This document shows positions 62,121 to 64,000 of a stretch of 64,000 bases of DNA, in pieces. This DNA is from Adineta steineri. Its lineage: Eukaryota; Rotifera; Eurotatoria; Adinetida; Adinetidae. The notes under the pieces are model-generated. The model worked only from the letters and a program-made list of their open reading frames with translations. It did no database searches and had not been told where the DNA came from. The position numbers and the translations under genes were made by a program. How positions within the stretch are numbered: the stretch's first letter is position 1; each line of letters begins with the position of its first letter. The stretch covers positions 1 to 64,000 of the forward strand of contig CAJNOI010000277.1 in NCBI GenBank assembly GCA_905250115.1, read 5' to 3'.

Positions 62121-64000
62121 CTACGAACCTAATTAATAGGAATAAATATTCATATAGAAATGAAGAAAGAAAAAAGATTCTATTGTTATACCAATTCGAA
62201 CTCGTGGATATGGATGATTAAGTAATTCTCTAGCTGATCGACGTTCTTCAAGATCAGGTTTTAAACATAATTCAATAAATTCATATGCTTCATTTTGATC
62301 TCTTAATTCTTCTGGAATGGGTGGTCCTTTTTTCGCTAATAATTGATTTTGAATATAAATTTGATCGTCGGGTGGCCGTGTTACATTTGTCCATGGTAAC
62401 TAAAACAAAAAAAATTTCATTTCTTTCGAAACTTCTTTAAAGCTCATACTTTGCCAGTTAACATTTCTATTATTGTACAACCAAGTGCCCATATATCAGA
62501 TTTATAAACATATTCAGATTCTGGAGGTTTAAAATCTAATAAAATAAAAATGCATTCTAGTAATTATGAAAGCTCAAAGAATATTTATTTTAAATGGATC
62601 TATTTTGTACATTCCATAAATTTTTGTTATGCTATTTATATTTATTTGATAAGATAGAACGATATGTTTTGATAGCATATTATTGACAAATGATGAATAT
62701 GATTCCATCAGATGTCCTTTGACATTTGTTTATTCAAACAAAGAATGTCATACCAAGATTCATAGAAATAATTAGATCTCTATAAACTTCCGTCAATAGA
62801 AGAACTCGATATAAGCCATTTGCAAATTAATAGAATATTATATACATAAAGAATAATTCTCTATGAGTTCAAAGTAAAATTAATTCAACAAAAGTGCATT
62901 TTTTCTGTTAACAGTTAGACACGTCTAAATATCATTAGTATCAGAATGAGCATGTTTTTTCCTTGAATTCTATTGATGCAACTTTTTCATTTTTATTCTG
63001 TCAGGTAATTAGCTCGAGGTTTTTATCTTTATTATTTAATAATTATCGTAACAATCTATCTCATTCACATTGTGAGCCTTAGTGTAAATCTCATAATCTG
63101 AATAAACAAATACTTAAGGACATATGACGAAATCATATTTCTATTTTGTAAATAATATCCTATCAAAAAGATATCTATCCATCTTCCCAGATCTTCTATT
63201 ATTCTAACTATAAATAACACCCATTTCATCGGTCGGCACGCTTCAAAAACAATTATACTATTGGAATGAGGTTAAATTTCAGATTTTAATAACTAGGAGA
63301 TTCTATCAAATTTCTTGTATAATATTGGAAACGTGACATTAAGCAAGCTCTTAAAATAGATAAGAATTGTCAGAGAAATATACGATCTAGGTAAGAAACT
63401 GTCTATTCGAGCATTCTATTAAACAGTTAAGACTGATTATTCAAAGGAGTGTATCGACCTGTTTCTAAAAAAAGGAATAAAATATAATTATTTTTGAAGC
63501 TTCCAACTACAGTACTTATATTTGTCATTTTTTTTGATAAAGACCGATGAAAATTATATAGTATTTCCCATGGACTATCCAGTCATACTAGAAATATCTG
63601 GATTGTCTATGAAAAATTATTAGGCCAAGTGTTTTTTGCAAACTGAATATATAACTCATAAAAATATATTGAGCAGTATGTACTCCTTTCATAGTATTAA
63701 ATCAAATAACTTACATATCGTTCCTTTTTGTGTACTACGTGAATCACTGCCATCTGATGATGGTGATTCAAGTTCAAGTCGATGAGATAAATTAAAATCC
63801 TTTAAAAATTAAACAAAAAAGTACGTTTTTTTTTCCTTATTTTCATGAACTTACACCTAATTTAACGATATATTTTCCATCTTCATTTGCAATAAATATA
63901 TTATCACCTTTAACATCACAATGAACAATACTATTTTCATGTAAAGCCATTAAAGCATTTAATAATTGTTTAACAAAACCACGAACATTTTCATTAAAAT
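62121..64000 (-). CDS. Protein kinase, MAP3K/STE11-like, C-terminal part (runs off the right edge)
   Basis: Exons on the minus strand encode the C-terminal half of a kinase domain. From the edge inward: FVKQLLNALMALHENSIVHC, DVKGDNIFIANEDGKYIVKL then GDFNLSH, an extended activation segment rich in Ser and acid (ELESPSSDGSDSRSTQ), KGTIYFKPPESEYVYKSDIW, ALGCTIIEMLTGK, LPWTNVTRPPDD and CLKPDLEERRSARELLNHPY. The catalytic Asp (HCD) and metal-binding Asp (DFN) are kept. HRD is HCD, DFG is DFN and APE is PPE, so activity is uncertain. The intron between KGTI and YFKPPE is about 1.2 kb (62540-63714), long for this window. The stop lies at about 62121-62133 depending on how the last donor is used. 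The N-terminal kinase lobe lies beyond 64000. KGDN and SDIWALGCTIIEMLTGK favour the MAP3K group. Confidence 0.82.
62540..63714 (-). other. Long intron inside the kinase gene
   Basis: Bounded by a GTAAGT donor after the KGTI codons and an acceptor before FKPPE; the frame is restored exactly across it. AT-rich, with no recognisable content. Confidence 0.7.

Overview
The window looks like a piece of a bdelloid rotifer nuclear genome, probably a Rotaria-like species. The evidence is strongly AT-rich DNA, many animal genes cut by short (about 45-70 bp) GT-AG introns, animal-only families (laminin alpha, PAQR receptor, Ly6 protein, peptide GPCR), and an arginine ADP-ribosyltransferase fused to kinesin-light-chain-type TPRs, an architecture I know chiefly from bdelloids. 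Long gene-poor stretches argue for a Rotaria-like rather than a compact Adineta-like genome. The assignment is inference from content; no search was run.

Layout. 1-2777 holds the 5' part of an IMP dehydrogenase gene (minus strand) whose catalytic C-terminal half is not visible. A PAQR/adiponectin-receptor-like gene (5170-7187, plus) follows, then a small membrane-protein ORF (minus) and the multi-cold-shock-domain gene CSDE1/UNR (9288-12526, minus). 13851-14270 is a proline-rich single-pass membrane protein. 14340-16077 is the C-terminal half of the XPG/ERCC5 nuclease gene, ending at an assembly gap next to a mariner-like transposon terminus. Right after that lies an RWD + MJ1316-domain gene (16313-17200, minus). 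RPL10 (17887-18589, plus) is followed by two tandem acid ceramidase genes (18807-22122, minus) and the ADP-ribosyltransferase-TPR gene (23317-25632, plus).

26479-28294 is a decayed SLC41 magnesium-transporter pseudogene. 28994-29609 encodes a Ly6/uPAR-type protein. 30181-30560 is a roughly five-copy 76-bp tandem repeat directly upstream of a TATA box and a short secreted-peptide precursor interrupted by an assembly gap. LARP1, PHB1 and ABHD18 lie head-to-tail on the minus strand (40215 down to 32947). A 12.5-kb laminin alpha gene fills 41852-54343 (minus), followed by a rhodopsin-family peptide GPCR (54862-56438, minus). After about 5.7 kb of gene-poor DNA, the 3' end of a protein kinase gene (minus) runs off the right edge.

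Mobile DNA is sparse: one mariner-like end, and two short non-autonomous hAT-type elements whose ends and 8-bp target duplications can be read directly (41430-41514 and 56818-57172). I saw no viral relics, CRISPR arrays, rRNA or convincing tRNA genes. The genes are ordinary eukaryotic housekeeping and signalling genes without a shared pathway. The least-explained pieces are the repeat-driven secreted peptide gene, the RWD-MJ1316 fusion, the ADP-ribosyltransferase-TPR protein and the kinase with altered HRD/DFG/APE motifs.
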